NCBI GenBank assembly: GCA_943331855.1
Contig: CALQNE010000053.1
Span: 1-15,727 of the forward strand
Origin: Bordetella parapertussis
GTDB taxonomy: Bacteria > Pseudomonadota > Gammaproteobacteria > Burkholderiales > Burkholderiaceae_B
Direction of reading: 5' to 3'
Length of the DNA stretch: 15,727 nt
Shown here: piece by piece, positions 1-7,249 of the stretch
Layout: each line of letters begins with the position of its first letter
How positions within the stretch are numbered: position 1 is the first letter of the stretch
The notes under the pieces: generated by a model
The model's input: only the letters and a program-made list of their open reading frames with translations
Databases searched by the model: none
Told to the model about the DNA's origin: nothing
Position numbers and translations under genes: made by a program

Positions 1-171
1 ACATAAAGCATGGATTTCTTGACGAATTTCGTCAAGATAGGGACGCAAATTCACCCCTTGCGTGCGGCACTTATAGCGATATTCAACCTGTGCCGCCGGA
101 AAATGATGCAATACCACCTGCATCATGGTGAATTTATACAGATCGGTATCAAGCAGCGATTTAATGACCAT
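1..171 (-). CDS. pncB: Nicotinate phosphoribosyltransferase, N-terminal fragment
   Basis: Only the first 57 codons are inside the window; the frame stays open to base 1. The protein begins [18 protein letters not shown], and the [13 protein letters not shown] segment followed by FP..xVEYRYKCR is the characteristic start of PncB. This family makes nicotinate mononucleotide from nicotinate and PRPP, with ATP hydrolysis, in the Preiss-Handler NAD salvage pathway in the cytoplasm. The phosphorylated His and the PRPP site lie further downstream and cannot be checked here. The ATG at 171-169 is preceded by a GGGGAA ribosome binding site. The gene is divergent from fdxA, with about 120 bp between the two starts that must hold both promoters. 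The family call is firm; completeness of the gene is unknown. Confidence 0.88.
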   Translation of the reverse strand, partial: MVIKSLLDTDLYKFTMMQVVLHHFPAAQVEYRYKCRTQGVNLRPYLDEIRQEIHALC

Positions 172-227
172 ATGTTCCCCAGCCTTTCTAAAACCTTAGC
201 ACAGACACCGCAGGCAGAGCGGGTATC

Positions 228-257
228 CCGACACAAGCCGGTCGGTTTGGGTAAAAT
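228..257 (+). promoter_or_regulatory. Possible sigma-70 promoter for fdxA
   Basis: CCGACA (228-233) and TAAAAT (252-257) resemble -35 and -10 boxes with 18 bp spacing, matching the consensus at 4/6 and 5/6 positions. They end 33 bp before the fdxA ATG, in the divergent pncB-fdxA gap. This is a consensus match by eye only; the -35 is weak. Confidence 0.3.
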
Positions 258-290
258 AGTTTTTTATCTAAACGCTTCTTGGTAAATAAC

Positions 291-614
291 ATGACGCACG
301 TAGTCACCGAAAACTGTATCAAGTGCAAGTTCACAGACTGTGTCGATGTCTGCCCGGTTGATTGTTTTCGCGAAGGGCCAAACTTCCTGGTGATCGATCC
401 GGATGAATGCATCGATTGTGCCGTCTGCATCCCCGAATGCCCAGCTAACGCCATTTTCGCTGAAGAAGACGTGCCGCAAGATCAAATGAAATTTATCGCC
501 TTAAACGCTGAACTCACTCCGCTATTTGCGAGCATTAGTCGCAGCAAAGGCCCCCTGCCTGACTCAGATGATTGGCTCGACGTCCCCGATAAACTCAAAC
601 ATCTCGAGCGCTAA
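291..614 (+). CDS. fdxA: 7Fe-8S ferredoxin FdxA
   Basis: A 107-residue ferredoxin of the Azotobacter FdI type, carrying one [3Fe-4S] and one [4Fe-4S] cluster and acting as a cytoplasmic low-potential electron carrier. The cysteines C9, C12, C17, C21, C25, C40, C43, C46 and C50 match the FdI pattern with a one-residue offset. By that alignment C9, C17 and C50 hold the 3Fe cluster, C21, C40, C43 and C46 hold the 4Fe cluster, and C12 and C25 are free. The [18 protein letters not shown] stretch is typical. I chose the ATG at 291 because the family starts MTHVVTE; a TTG at 279 would add four residues with no support. No strong Shine-Dalgarno site is visible. The fpr gene starts 35 bp downstream, and its product is the natural redox partner. 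The likely role is electron supply for biosynthesis or oxidative-stress defence; the exact client is unknown. Confidence 0.95.
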   Translation: MTHVVTENCIKCKFTDCVDVCPVDCFREGPNFLVIDPDECIDCAVCIPECPANAIFAEEDVPQDQMKFIALNAELTPLFASISRSKGPLPDSDDWLDVPDKLKHLER

Positions 615-649
615 AGCGTGTCTGGTCAGCGCTTGCATCGATACGTGCA

Positions 650-1471
650 ATGACTGAGCCCCAAGCTAGCGCTGCAGCTGCTCGTTACACCGAGCAGATC
701 GTCACTCAAAAAACAGTTTGGCTCAGCGATAAGCTCTTTTCACTCACGATTACACGCCCCGCGGGCTTTCAGTTTTTACCCGGCCAGTTCGCCCGCCTGG
801 GCCTTGCGGTTGATCCAAACACACCGCTCACCCCGAGCGAGTGGCGCGCGTACTCTATGGTGTCGGCCCCGAGTGCAGACGAACTTGAATTCTTTTCAGT
901 GGTCGTGCCAGACGGAAAATTTAGCCCTGCCATGGCTCGACTGCGTGTTGGCGACTCGCTCTGGATCAATAAAACCGTCTTTGGCTTTCTAACGCTCGAA
1001 TCGTTTAGCGATGGTGAAGACCTTTGGCTGCTCGCGACCGGCACTGGTCTTTCAGCCTACCTGTCGATGCTGCGCGATCCAGCAACGTTTAAACGCTTCA
1101 AGCGCATCGTCGTCATGCACGGGGTTCGCCAGGCCTGCGAGCTTGCTTACCGCAACGAGCTACTGGCGTTGATGGAGCAGAATAAAACGCAACTCATTTA
1201 CCTACCGAGCACCACGCAAGAGTCGCTGACACTCGACCTATCGCCCTCACTCAGTGCCACAGGGCTAGAACCCGCTCGTCTCACAACGCTGCTCGCATCC
1301 GGGCAACTTGAACAACGCTCAGATCTCTTGCTCGACCCAAGTCGCTCACGCGTGATGCTGTGTGGTAACCCTGCGATGGTGACCGAGATGCGCGCCTTGC
1401 TCGCCCAACGCGGCTTCGCAGCAGGGCGGCGCGGTGTCGCTGGCAATCTTGCAGTTGAAAACTACTGGTAA
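650..1471 (+). CDS. fpr: Ferredoxin-NADP(+) reductase
   Basis: A 273-residue bacterial FNR that moves electrons between NADPH and ferredoxin or flavodoxin through FAD. The N-terminal beta-barrel domain carries the FAD motif R66-A-Y-S69, then GDSLWI. The NADP domain contains GTGLSAYLSM (about 131-140) and MLCGNPAM (236-243). The C-terminus is VENYW. An aromatic residue ending a VExYW tail is the E. coli Fpr-like (subclass II) form, in which the terminal Trp stacks on the isoalloxazine. The protein is slightly longer than E. coli Fpr because of about 12 extra N-terminal residues. The ATG at 650 has only a weak ribosome binding site; a later start is not excluded. It follows fdxA after 35 bp with no terminator visible, so the two are probably co-transcribed as a redox pair. 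Confidence 0.93.
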   Translation: MTEPQASAAAARYTEQIVTQKTVWLSDKLFSLTITRPAGFQFLPGQFARLGLAVDPNTPLTPSEWRAYSMVSAPSADELEFFSVVVPDGKFSPAMARLRVGDSLWINKTVFGFLTLESFSDGEDLWLLATGTGLSAYLSMLRDPATFKRFKRIVVMHGVRQACELAYRNELLALMEQNKTQLIYLPSTTQESLTLDLSPSLSATGLEPARLTTLLASGQLEQRSDLLLDPSRSRVMLCGNPAMVTEMRALLAQRGFAAGRRGVAGNLAVENYW

Positions 1472-1667
1472 CGGACTGGCCAGCAAAAAACCACAAGCTA
1501 TGGTGTAAAAACTTAGTAAACATACCTCATCTTGCCCTAAAAAGCCTAAACCCGTGGCTCACATACGACAATTTGTTGCGATGCAGCACAAAATCCCGTC
1601 AAATCGGCGTCACAGGCTCTAGATCAGGTGATAATCGTCAACTGAAGCTCACAACCGGATTCGCTCA

Positions 1668-2894
1668 ATGCTCTATCAAATGCATGAAATGCAGCGCGCC
1701 CTGATGGCTCCGCTGACTCACTTTAGTGAATTGAGTTCTAAGTTATTTAGTCACGCAGCCAGCCCTTTTGCCTACACCCCACTGGCCAGGCAAGTCGCAG
1801 CAGGTTACGAGCTGATCTATCGCCTAGGTAAAGCCTACGAAAAACCCGCGTGGGGGATTCCAACGACTGAAGTCAACGGCAAACCGGTGATGGTCGAGCA
1901 AGAAGTGGCCCATACGCTGCCATTCTGTCGTTTGCTGCACTTCAAACGTGATCTGCCCGCGAAAGCGCGCAAGGCCGATCCAACCATTTTGCTCGTAGCG
2001 CCCATGTCGGGTCATCACGCAACGCTCTTGCGAGACACAGTTCGCGCGCTCTTACCGAATCACGAAATCTACGTCACCGACTGGATCGATGCACGCATGG
2101 TGCCGCTTTCAGAGGGCGGCTTTAGCTTAAACGACTACGTACGCTACCTGCAGCAGTTTTTGCGCCATCTTGGGCCTAACGTGCATTTGATGTCGGTTTG
2201 TCAACCGACTGTGCCCGCCTTGGCGGCTGTTTCTTTAATGGCAACCAACAAAGACCCCTGTTTGCCCCGTAGTATGACGATGATGGGCGGCCCCATTGAT
2301 CCGCGTTGTTCACCCACGCAAGTCAATCGCTTAGCCACCACCAAGCCGTTTGAGTGGTTCGAACAAAAGCTCATCCACACCGTGCCTGCGCAGTACCCAG
2401 GTGCCGGGCGGCGCGTATACCCCGGCTTTTTGCAACACGCGGGTTTCCTTTCAATGAACCCCGATCGGCACGTTAAATCGCATTACGATTTTTATCTTGA
2501 CTTGATGCGCGGCGACGACGAAGACGCTGAGGCTCATCGCCGCTTTTACAATGAATACAACGCCGTACTCGATATGTCGGAAGAGTTTTATTTAGACACG
2601 ATCCGGACTGTCTTTCAAGAGTTTGCCCTGCCCAACGGCACCTGGGAAATTGACGGCCAACTGGTTACCCCAAGCGATATCCGCTCGGTAGCTCTGTTCA
2701 CCATCGAGGGTGAGCTCGATGATATTTCGGGCGAAGGGCAAACCCGTGCGGCGCAAGACTTATGTTCAAAAATCCCAGCTAACCGCAAACAGCATTACAC
2801 CGCACCTGAGTGCGGACATTATGGGATTTTTGCCGGGCGCCGTTGGCGCACGACAATCTGCCCTCAAATTACCGAGTTCATTCGAAAATCCTAG
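1668..2894 (+). CDS. phaZ: Intracellular polyhydroxybutyrate depolymerase
   Basis: A 408-residue protein of the intracellular PHB depolymerase family (Ralstonia eutropha PhaZ1 type), which breaks down native storage granules. This family uses a catalytic Cys in place of the usual Ser. Here it is C178 in SVCQPTVPA, where R. eutropha has C183. The rest of the triad is probably D351 or D352 (GELDDISGEG) and H384 (CGHYGIFAG). The alpha/beta-hydrolase oxyanion region is VAPMSGHHATLLRDT (about 110-124), followed by VTDWIDARMVPL. There is no signal peptide, consistent with action on granules in the cytoplasm. It is preceded by a 196-bp gap in which I see only weak promoter-like boxes. The presence of this gene implies the organism makes PHB, although no synthase lies in the window. 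Confidence 0.93.
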   Translation: MLYQMHEMQRALMAPLTHFSELSSKLFSHAASPFAYTPLARQVAAGYELIYRLGKAYEKPAWGIPTTEVNGKPVMVEQEVAHTLPFCRLLHFKRDLPAKARKADPTILLVAPMSGHHATLLRDTVRALLPNHEIYVTDWIDARMVPLSEGGFSLNDYVRYLQQFLRHLGPNVHLMSVCQPTVPALAAVSLMATNKDPCLPRSMTMMGGPIDPRCSPTQVNRLATTKPFEWFEQKLIHTVPAQYPGAGRRVYPGFLQHAGFLSMNPDRHVKSHYDFYLDLMRGDDEDAEAHRRFYNEYNAVLDMSEEFYLDTIRTVFQEFALPNGTWEIDGQLVTPSDIRSVALFTIEGELDDISGEGQTRAAQDLCSKIPANRKQHYTAPECGHYGIFAGRRWRTTICPQITEFIRKS

Positions 2895-2916
2895 TTTTTT
2901 GCTAGAGCCAGCATCC

Positions 2917-2941
2917 TCAGGCAACGCAACGCGTTGCCTGA
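2917..2941. repeat. Perfect 11-bp inverted repeat (hairpin) between phaZ and rnfB
   Basis: The arm at 2917-2927 (TCAGGCAACGC) is exactly complementary to 2931-2941, with a three-base loop AAC. It lies 23 bp after the phaZ stop and 18 bp before the rnfB ATG. Neither side has an immediate T-tract, so it is not a canonical intrinsic terminator in either direction. It may still stabilise the phaZ mRNA 3' end, act as a weak terminator, or modulate rnfB translation. Confidence 0.6.
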
Positions 2942-2959
2942 ACTTCTCAGTTCGATACC

Positions 2960-3616
2960 ATGCTTGTTGAACGCATCAACGCCCTCTTGCCTCAAACACA
3001 ATGCACCAAGTGCGGGTATCAGGGTTGTGCGCCCTATGCCAAGGCGATTGCCTTTGAAGGTGCTGCCATCAATCGATGCCCACCAGGGGGTCAAGCAGGC
3101 ATCCAGACCCTGGCGACGCTGTTAGACAAGCCGGTGCTTAAGCTCGATACCAGTTGTGGAACAGAGCGACCACTACAAGTTGCCATCATCGACGAACAAT
3201 TTTGCATTGGCTGCACGCTTTGTATCCAAGCTTGCCCAGTTGATGCCATTGTGGGCGCCTCTAAGTTGATGCACACCGTACTACCCGAGCAGTGCACCGG
3301 GTGCGATTTATGTGTTGCACCTTGCCCTGTCGATTGCATTGCCATGGTACCGGTCAGTCCGACGCGGCCATGGACCACGCAGGATGCAACGCTTGCTCGC
3401 GTCCGGTTTGAACAGCGCCAGCGACGCTTAGCGCAAGCGCCTGAATCGCTCAGACAATCCGCCGAACCGAACCAACAAACAGAGTCTGCCCTAGCAGACT
3501 GCGTCGCGCCCGACGGTACAACGCTGGCGAGTTCAGATAAGCAAGCTGCAATTGCACAAGCACTGGCACGCGCGCGTGCACGCCGCGCACATTCACCCAC
3601 ACCTCAATCGCGTTAA
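2960..3616 (+). CDS. rnfB: RnfB-like iron-sulfur protein (soluble form)
   Basis: A 218-residue RnfB-family protein. It has an N-terminal 4Fe-4S domain (C15, C18, C23, C40; [16 protein letters not shown]). A double ferredoxin domain follows with C82-x2-C85-x2-C88-x3-C92-P and C112-x2-C115-x2-C118-x3-C122-P. A long Ala/Arg/Gln-rich tail (about 145-218) ends in [10 protein letters not shown]. Classical RnfB starts with a transmembrane anchor before the first cluster; here C15 comes so early that no anchor fits. No rnfA, C, D, G or E genes lie nearby, so a role in a full Rnf pump cannot be assumed. It may supply electrons to another enzyme. The nth gene follows after 18 bp, so the two probably share a transcript. 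The ATG has no clear Shine-Dalgarno site; a strong hairpin sits just upstream. The family is firm, the function is not. Confidence 0.85.
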   Translation: MLVERINALLPQTQCTKCGYQGCAPYAKAIAFEGAAINRCPPGGQAGIQTLATLLDKPVLKLDTSCGTERPLQVAIIDEQFCIGCTLCIQACPVDAIVGASKLMHTVLPEQCTGCDLCVAPCPVDCIAMVPVSPTRPWTTQDATLARVRFEQRQRRLAQAPESLRQSAEPNQQTESALADCVAPDGTTLASSDKQAAIAQALARARARRAHSPTPQSR

Positions 3617-3634
3617 CAACCGAAGACTCAGTGC

Positions 3635-4270
3635 ATGAACGCCGATAAAAGACGCGAGATTTTTAGCCGGATGCGGGAGGCGAACCCCAACCCCACCACT
3701 GAACTCGAATACAAAAGTGACTTTCAATTACTGATTGCAGTCCTGCTGTCGGCACAAACCACCGACAAAGCTGTCAATCTGGCCACGCGCAAGTTCTTTA
3801 CCAAACACGGTACGCCAAAAGGCTTGCTGGCCCTGGGCGAGGCCAAGCTCGCCGATTACATCAAAACGATTGGGCTCTATAAAACCAAGGCCAAAAACGC
3901 AATCGCGACCTGCACGATTTTGCTTGAGCAACACGCAGGTAAGGTGCCACAAAATCGCGAAGCGCTTGAAGCCTTGCCCGGGGTCGGTCGCAAAACAGCA
4001 AACGTAGTCTTGAATACGGCCTTCGGCCAACCCACCATTGCCGTCGACACACATATTTTCAGGGTTTCAAATCGCACGAAAATTGCGCCGGGCAAAGACG
4101 TCGTGGCCGTCGAAAAAGGCCTCGAAAAGTTTGTCCCAGAGGAGTTTAAGCTTAACGTGCATCACTGGCTGATCCTGCATGGTCGCTACATATGCGTGGC
4201 ACGCACCCCAAAATGCCCTCAATGCGGCATTGCAGATCTGTGCGAATATCGGCCTAAAACCAAGATCTAG
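3635..4270 (+). CDS. nth: Endonuclease III (DNA glycosylase/AP lyase)
   Basis: A 211-residue enzyme that removes oxidised pyrimidines from DNA and cleaves the resulting abasic site in base excision repair. Length and key positions coincide with E. coli Nth. The helix-hairpin-helix LPGVGRKTA carries catalytic K120, and VDTHIFRV carries D138. The C-terminal [4Fe-4S] loop is C187-x6-C194-x2-C197-x5-C203. The N-terminal segment LLIAVLLSAQTTDKAVN is also typical. It starts 18 bp after rnfB, an arrangement common in proteobacteria. A 119-bp gap with no clear terminator follows before the transporter block. Confidence 0.97.
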   Translation: MNADKRREIFSRMREANPNPTTELEYKSDFQLLIAVLLSAQTTDKAVNLATRKFFTKHGTPKGLLALGEAKLADYIKTIGLYKTKAKNAIATCTILLEQHAGKVPQNREALEALPGVGRKTANVVLNTAFGQPTIAVDTHIFRVSNRTKIAPGKDVVAVEKGLEKFVPEEFKLNVHHWLILHGRYICVARTPKCPQCGIADLCEYRPKTKI

Positions 4271-4389
4271 CCGATCGGCGCCCGAGGCTAAGGGTTAAGC
4301 CACCTATGACAAACCCGAATTTAGTTTTTGCTGCACTTGCGTCATAATGCGCGCTCGCATTCAAAAATACTCTATTCGCAAAGATACGC

Positions 4390-5163
4390 ATGAAAGACAT
4401 CATCCTTGAGACGACCAATCTCACCAAGGAATTCAAGGGCTTTGTAGCCGTTAACGACGTATCGCTTAGCGTGCAGCGCGGCCAGATTCACGCCTTAATC
4501 GGACCCAATGGCGCGGGTAAAACGACCTGTTTTAACTTGCTGACTAAATTTCTGCCCCCCACGCGCGGCAAAATTACGTTCAACGGTCTCGATATTACGG
4601 GTGACCGTCCCGCCCAAATTGCACGTCGAGGCATCATTCGCTCGTTTCAAATATCCGCCGTTTTTCCACACCTCACGGTGCTTGAAAATGTACGTATTGG
4701 GTTGCAACGTCAAACCGGTATTTCATTTCATTTCTGGAAAAGTGAAAACCAACTCAATCGACTCAACGAACGCGCACAGGCGTTGCTCGAACAAGTTGAC
4801 TTGGGCGGCTTTACCAATGAACTGACGGCAAGCCTTCCCTACGGCCGCAAACGCGCGCTTGAGATCGCCACAACCTTAGCCATGGAACCCGAGTTGATGC
4901 TGCTCGATGAGCCCACGCAAGGCATGGGGCACGAAGATGTCGACCGTGTCACACAACTCATCAAACGCGTCAGTGTCGGCCGAACGATTCTGATGGTTGA
5001 GCACAACATGAACGTCGTTTCTTCGATCGCGGACACCATCACGGTGCTTGCACGTGGTGCTGTGTTAGCCGAAGGCGATTACGCGCACGTATCAAAAAAT
5101 CCCTCGGTGATGGAAGCCTACATGGGCACGACCGAAGGCGAGCTGCAAGGAGCCCACGCATGA
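4390..5163 (+). CDS. Liv-type ABC transporter ATP-binding protein (LivG-like)
   Basis: A 257-residue ATPase of the hydrophobic/branched-chain amino acid (HAAT) ABC importer family. Walker A is GPNGAGKTT (38-46), the Q-loop Gln is Q87 (RSFQ), Walker B with the catalytic Glu is LMLLDEPTQGM (about 169-178), and the H-loop His is H205 (VEHNM). The signature is SLPYGRKRALEIA (about 148-160) in place of LSGGQ; LivG proteins generally have an LSYG-type signature, so this is family variation. It opens a nine-gene plus-strand block, and its stop overlaps the next ATPase start by 4 bp (ATGA). A CATAAT box at 4343-4348 could be a -10 element for the block but has no convincing -35. The substrate cannot be read from the sequence; these importers also carry aromatic and other organic acids, amides and urea. 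Confidence 0.93.
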   Translation: MKDIILETTNLTKEFKGFVAVNDVSLSVQRGQIHALIGPNGAGKTTCFNLLTKFLPPTRGKITFNGLDITGDRPAQIARRGIIRSFQISAVFPHLTVLENVRIGLQRQTGISFHFWKSENQLNRLNERAQALLEQVDLGGFTNELTASLPYGRKRALEIATTLAMEPELMLLDEPTQGMGHEDVDRVTQLIKRVSVGRTILMVEHNMNVVSSIADTITVLARGAVLAEGDYAHVSKNPSVMEAYMGTTEGELQGAHA

Positions 5164-5870
5164 GCGCCGTCGCACTTGAAATCAAAGGCTTAAATGCCTG
5201 GTACGGCGAGTCGCATATTCTGCATGGTGTTGACCTGACCGTTCATCAGGGTGAAGTCGTCACACTCCTCGGGCGTAATGGCGCGGGTCGTACCACAACG
5301 CTGCGCGCGATCTTGGGTCTTACCGGTTCGCGCACGGGCTCGGTGCGCATCGATGGCACCGAAGCCATTGCGCTTCCTACGTTCAAAATTGCGAAGCTAG
5401 GCGTGGGCTATTGCCCTGAAGAACGCGGTATCTTTGCAAGTTTGTCTTGCGAAGAAAATCTGCTGCTCCCTCCCCCGGTCGGTGCTTTGGGCGGCGGTAT
5501 GTCTTTGTCTGAAATCTATGAAATGTTTCCCAACCTTCTCGAGCGGCGCCATTCGCCCGGCACCCGACTTTCGGGGGGCGAACAACAAATGCTAGCCGTC
5601 GCACGTATTTTGCGCACCGGAGCAAATCTTTTACTGCTTGATGAAATCTCAGAAGGTTTAGCACCGGTGATCGTACAGGCGCTGGGTCGAATGATCAAAA
5701 TGCTGAAGGCCAAGGGCTACACTATTGTGATGGTTGAACAAAACTTTCACTTCGCAGCCCCCTTGGCAGACCGCTTTTATGTCGTGGAACACGGCCAGAT
5801 CGTCGAGCATTTTGATGCGGCAGAGCTTAAGTCCAAGCAGTCTGTCCTGACCGAGTTATTAGGCGTTTAA
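5160..5870 (+). CDS. Liv-type ABC transporter ATP-binding protein (LivF-like)
   Basis: A 236-residue second ATPase of the importer, partner of the preceding LivG-like subunit. The signature LSGGEQQMLAVARIL (about 137-151) and Walker B LLLLDEISEGLAP (157-169) are intact. As in many LivF proteins, the H-loop reads VEQN, with Gln in place of His. The notable change is in Walker A, GRNGAGRTT (38-46). The invariant P-loop Lys is Arg (R44, codon CGT at 5289-5291). I believe this variant recurs in LivF homologues of this group, but I cannot confirm it here. The gene is otherwise intact, so I treat it as functional. The start codon overlaps the upstream stop. An 87-bp gap follows before the binding-protein gene. 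Confidence 0.92.
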   Translation: MSAVALEIKGLNAWYGESHILHGVDLTVHQGEVVTLLGRNGAGRTTTLRAILGLTGSRTGSVRIDGTEAIALPTFKIAKLGVGYCPEERGIFASLSCEENLLLPPPVGALGGGMSLSEIYEMFPNLLERRHSPGTRLSGGEQQMLAVARILRTGANLLLLDEISEGLAPVIVQALGRMIKMLKAKGYTIVMVEQNFHFAAPLADRFYVVEHGQIVEHFDAAELKSKQSVLTELLGV

Positions 5871-5957
5871 TTTCTATTAGGCTTGTATGATGGCGTCTGT
5901 GCAACTAGGCGCCGAATTTTTTTTGACGTTGCGTGTAGCAATATTTCGGAGAACCAC

Positions 5958-7169
5958 ATGAAACTTCGTACCCTGAGTGCCTCACTGATGTTGGCCGGTT
6001 TTGGCCTTGTTTCACATTCAGCTTTAGCCAATATTTCTGACGATGTCATTCGCATCGGCTTCATTACTGACATGGCTAGCGTCTACTCTGATATCGACGG
6101 CCCCGGCGGAATCGAAGCCGCACGCATGGCGATCGCAGATGCCGGTGGCGAAATCAACGGCAAAAAAATCGAACTGATTTTTGCTGATCACCAAAACAAA
6201 GCTGACGTCGCGGCTGCTAAAGCACGCGAGTGGTTTGATCAACAAAAAATTGACATGCTGATAGGCGGCACGAACTCTGGCGTGAATCTGGCGTTGGCTG
6301 GCATCGCCGCTGAAAAGAAAAAAGTATTTATGGCAGTCGGCGCAGCAGCGTCTGATCTGACTGGCGCACAATGCTCACCTTACACCGCACACTGGGCCTA
6401 CGATACCGTTGCACTCGCGCGCGGCACAGGCTCAGCAATCGTCAAAGCGGGTGGCAAATCTTGGTATTTCTTGACGGCAGATTACGCGTTTGGACATGCG
6501 CTCGAGCGCGACACTGCTAACGTGGTGAAGGCTGCCGGTGGTGAGATCAAAGGCCAAGTGCGCGCGCCCTTGAATTCCTCAGACTTTTCATCTTTCTTGT
6601 TACAAGCACAAAGTTCAAAAGCTCAAATCCTGGGCTTGGCCAATGCAGGTGGCGACACGATTAATTCAATCAAAGCTGCCAACGAATTCGGCATTGGTAA
6701 AACCATGAAATTGGCTGGCCTGTTGATCTTTATCAATGACATCCATTCGTTAGGTTTAAACGTTACGCAAGGTATGCAATTTACCGATGGCTGGTACTGG
6801 GATCAAAATGATGAAACCCGCGCCTGGTCAGCAAAATTTGAAGCCAAAGTGAAGCGCAAGCCCTCGATGGTTCAGGCCGGTGACTATTCAGCCGTCTCAA
6901 ACTATCTCAAGGCCGTGAAAGCCACAGGTACCGATGACAGCGACACCGTCATGAAATGGCTGAAATCAAATAAAGTCAACGATATGTTTGCCAAAAATGG
7001 CTACTTGCGTGAAGACGGCCGCATGGTCCACGACATGTTCTTAATGGAAGTCAAGAAACCAAGTGAGTCAAAAGGCCCTTGGGATTACTACAAGCAATTA
7101 GCAGTGTTGCCTGGTGAAGAAGTTTTCACCACGCTTGCTGAATCTACCTGCAAACTTATCAAGAAGTAA
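5958..7169 (+). CDS. Liv-type ABC transporter periplasmic substrate-binding protein
   Basis: A 403-residue type I periplasmic binding protein (peripla_BP_6, LivJ/LivK-like). The signal peptide is MKLRTLSASLMLAGFGLV..SALA, with cleavage predicted after A24. The mature part begins NISDDVIRIGFITDM, and DGPGGIEAARMAIADAGG (about 47-64) is the usual helix 1 region. VLIGGTNSG-like and ADYAFGHALERD segments are characteristic of the family. The protein would capture the substrate in the periplasm and hand it to the permeases encoded downstream. I start it at the ATG at 5958, preceded by GGAGA at a good distance and giving a clean signal peptide. An in-frame upstream start at 5883 would put 25 residues before the signal peptide. 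A strong hairpin after the stop suggests this gene is expressed above the permeases. The ligand is unknown. Confidence 0.93.
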   Translation: MKLRTLSASLMLAGFGLVSHSALANISDDVIRIGFITDMASVYSDIDGPGGIEAARMAIADAGGEINGKKIELIFADHQNKADVAAAKAREWFDQQKIDMLIGGTNSGVNLALAGIAAEKKKVFMAVGAAASDLTGAQCSPYTAHWAYDTVALARGTGSAIVKAGGKSWYFLTADYAFGHALERDTANVVKAAGGEIKGQVRAPLNSSDFSSFLLQAQSSKAQILGLANAGGDTINSIKAANEFGIGKTMKLAGLLIFINDIHSLGLNVTQGMQFTDGWYWDQNDETRAWSAKFEAKVKRKPSMVQAGDYSAVSNYLKAVKATGTDDSDTVMKWLKSNKVNDMFAKNGYLREDGRMVHDMFLMEVKKPSESKGPWDYYKQLAVLPGEEVFTTLAESTCKLIKK

Positions 7170-7177
7170 GCACCATC

Positions 7178-7219
7178 AAACCTTCGGTGCATCTCAGTGC
7201 ACCGAAGGTTTATTTTGTT
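7178..7219 (+). terminator. Strong hairpin terminator/attenuator after the binding-protein gene
   Basis: A perfect 14-bp stem pairs AAACCTTCGGTGCA (7178-7191) with 7198-7211 across a six-base loop TCTCAG, and the sequence continues ATTTTGTT. This is a good intrinsic terminator shape, 8 bp after the stop of the binding-protein gene and 31 bp before the livH-like start. The permease genes have no obvious promoter of their own, so I infer partial termination that raises binding-protein expression relative to the membrane subunits. Confidence 0.8.
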
Positions 7220-7249
7220 GATTCTGCATCTTTGGCGTTTTGATTCACC

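Noticed and set aside
1472..1667. Gap between fpr and phaZ
   Set aside because: No ORF, RNA gene or terminator recognised. TTGCGA...TCAAAT (about 1576-1604) and GATAAT (1630-1635) are promoter-like, but too weak to list. CTGGCCAG near the fpr end is a loopless palindrome and not a terminator.
3091..3600. 169-codon open frame on the minus strand inside rnfB
   Set aside because: Composition is a Cys/Ser/Arg-rich mirror of the rnfB frame, with no domain; rnfB is unmistakable on the other strand.
4343..4348. CATAAT as a -10 box for the importer block
   Set aside because: No acceptable -35 at 16-18 bp upstream; mentioned in the gene entry but not called as a feature.
5883..5957. Upstream in-frame start for the binding-protein gene
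   Set aside because: It would add 25 residues before a textbook signal peptide; the ATG at 5958 has a GGAGA site.
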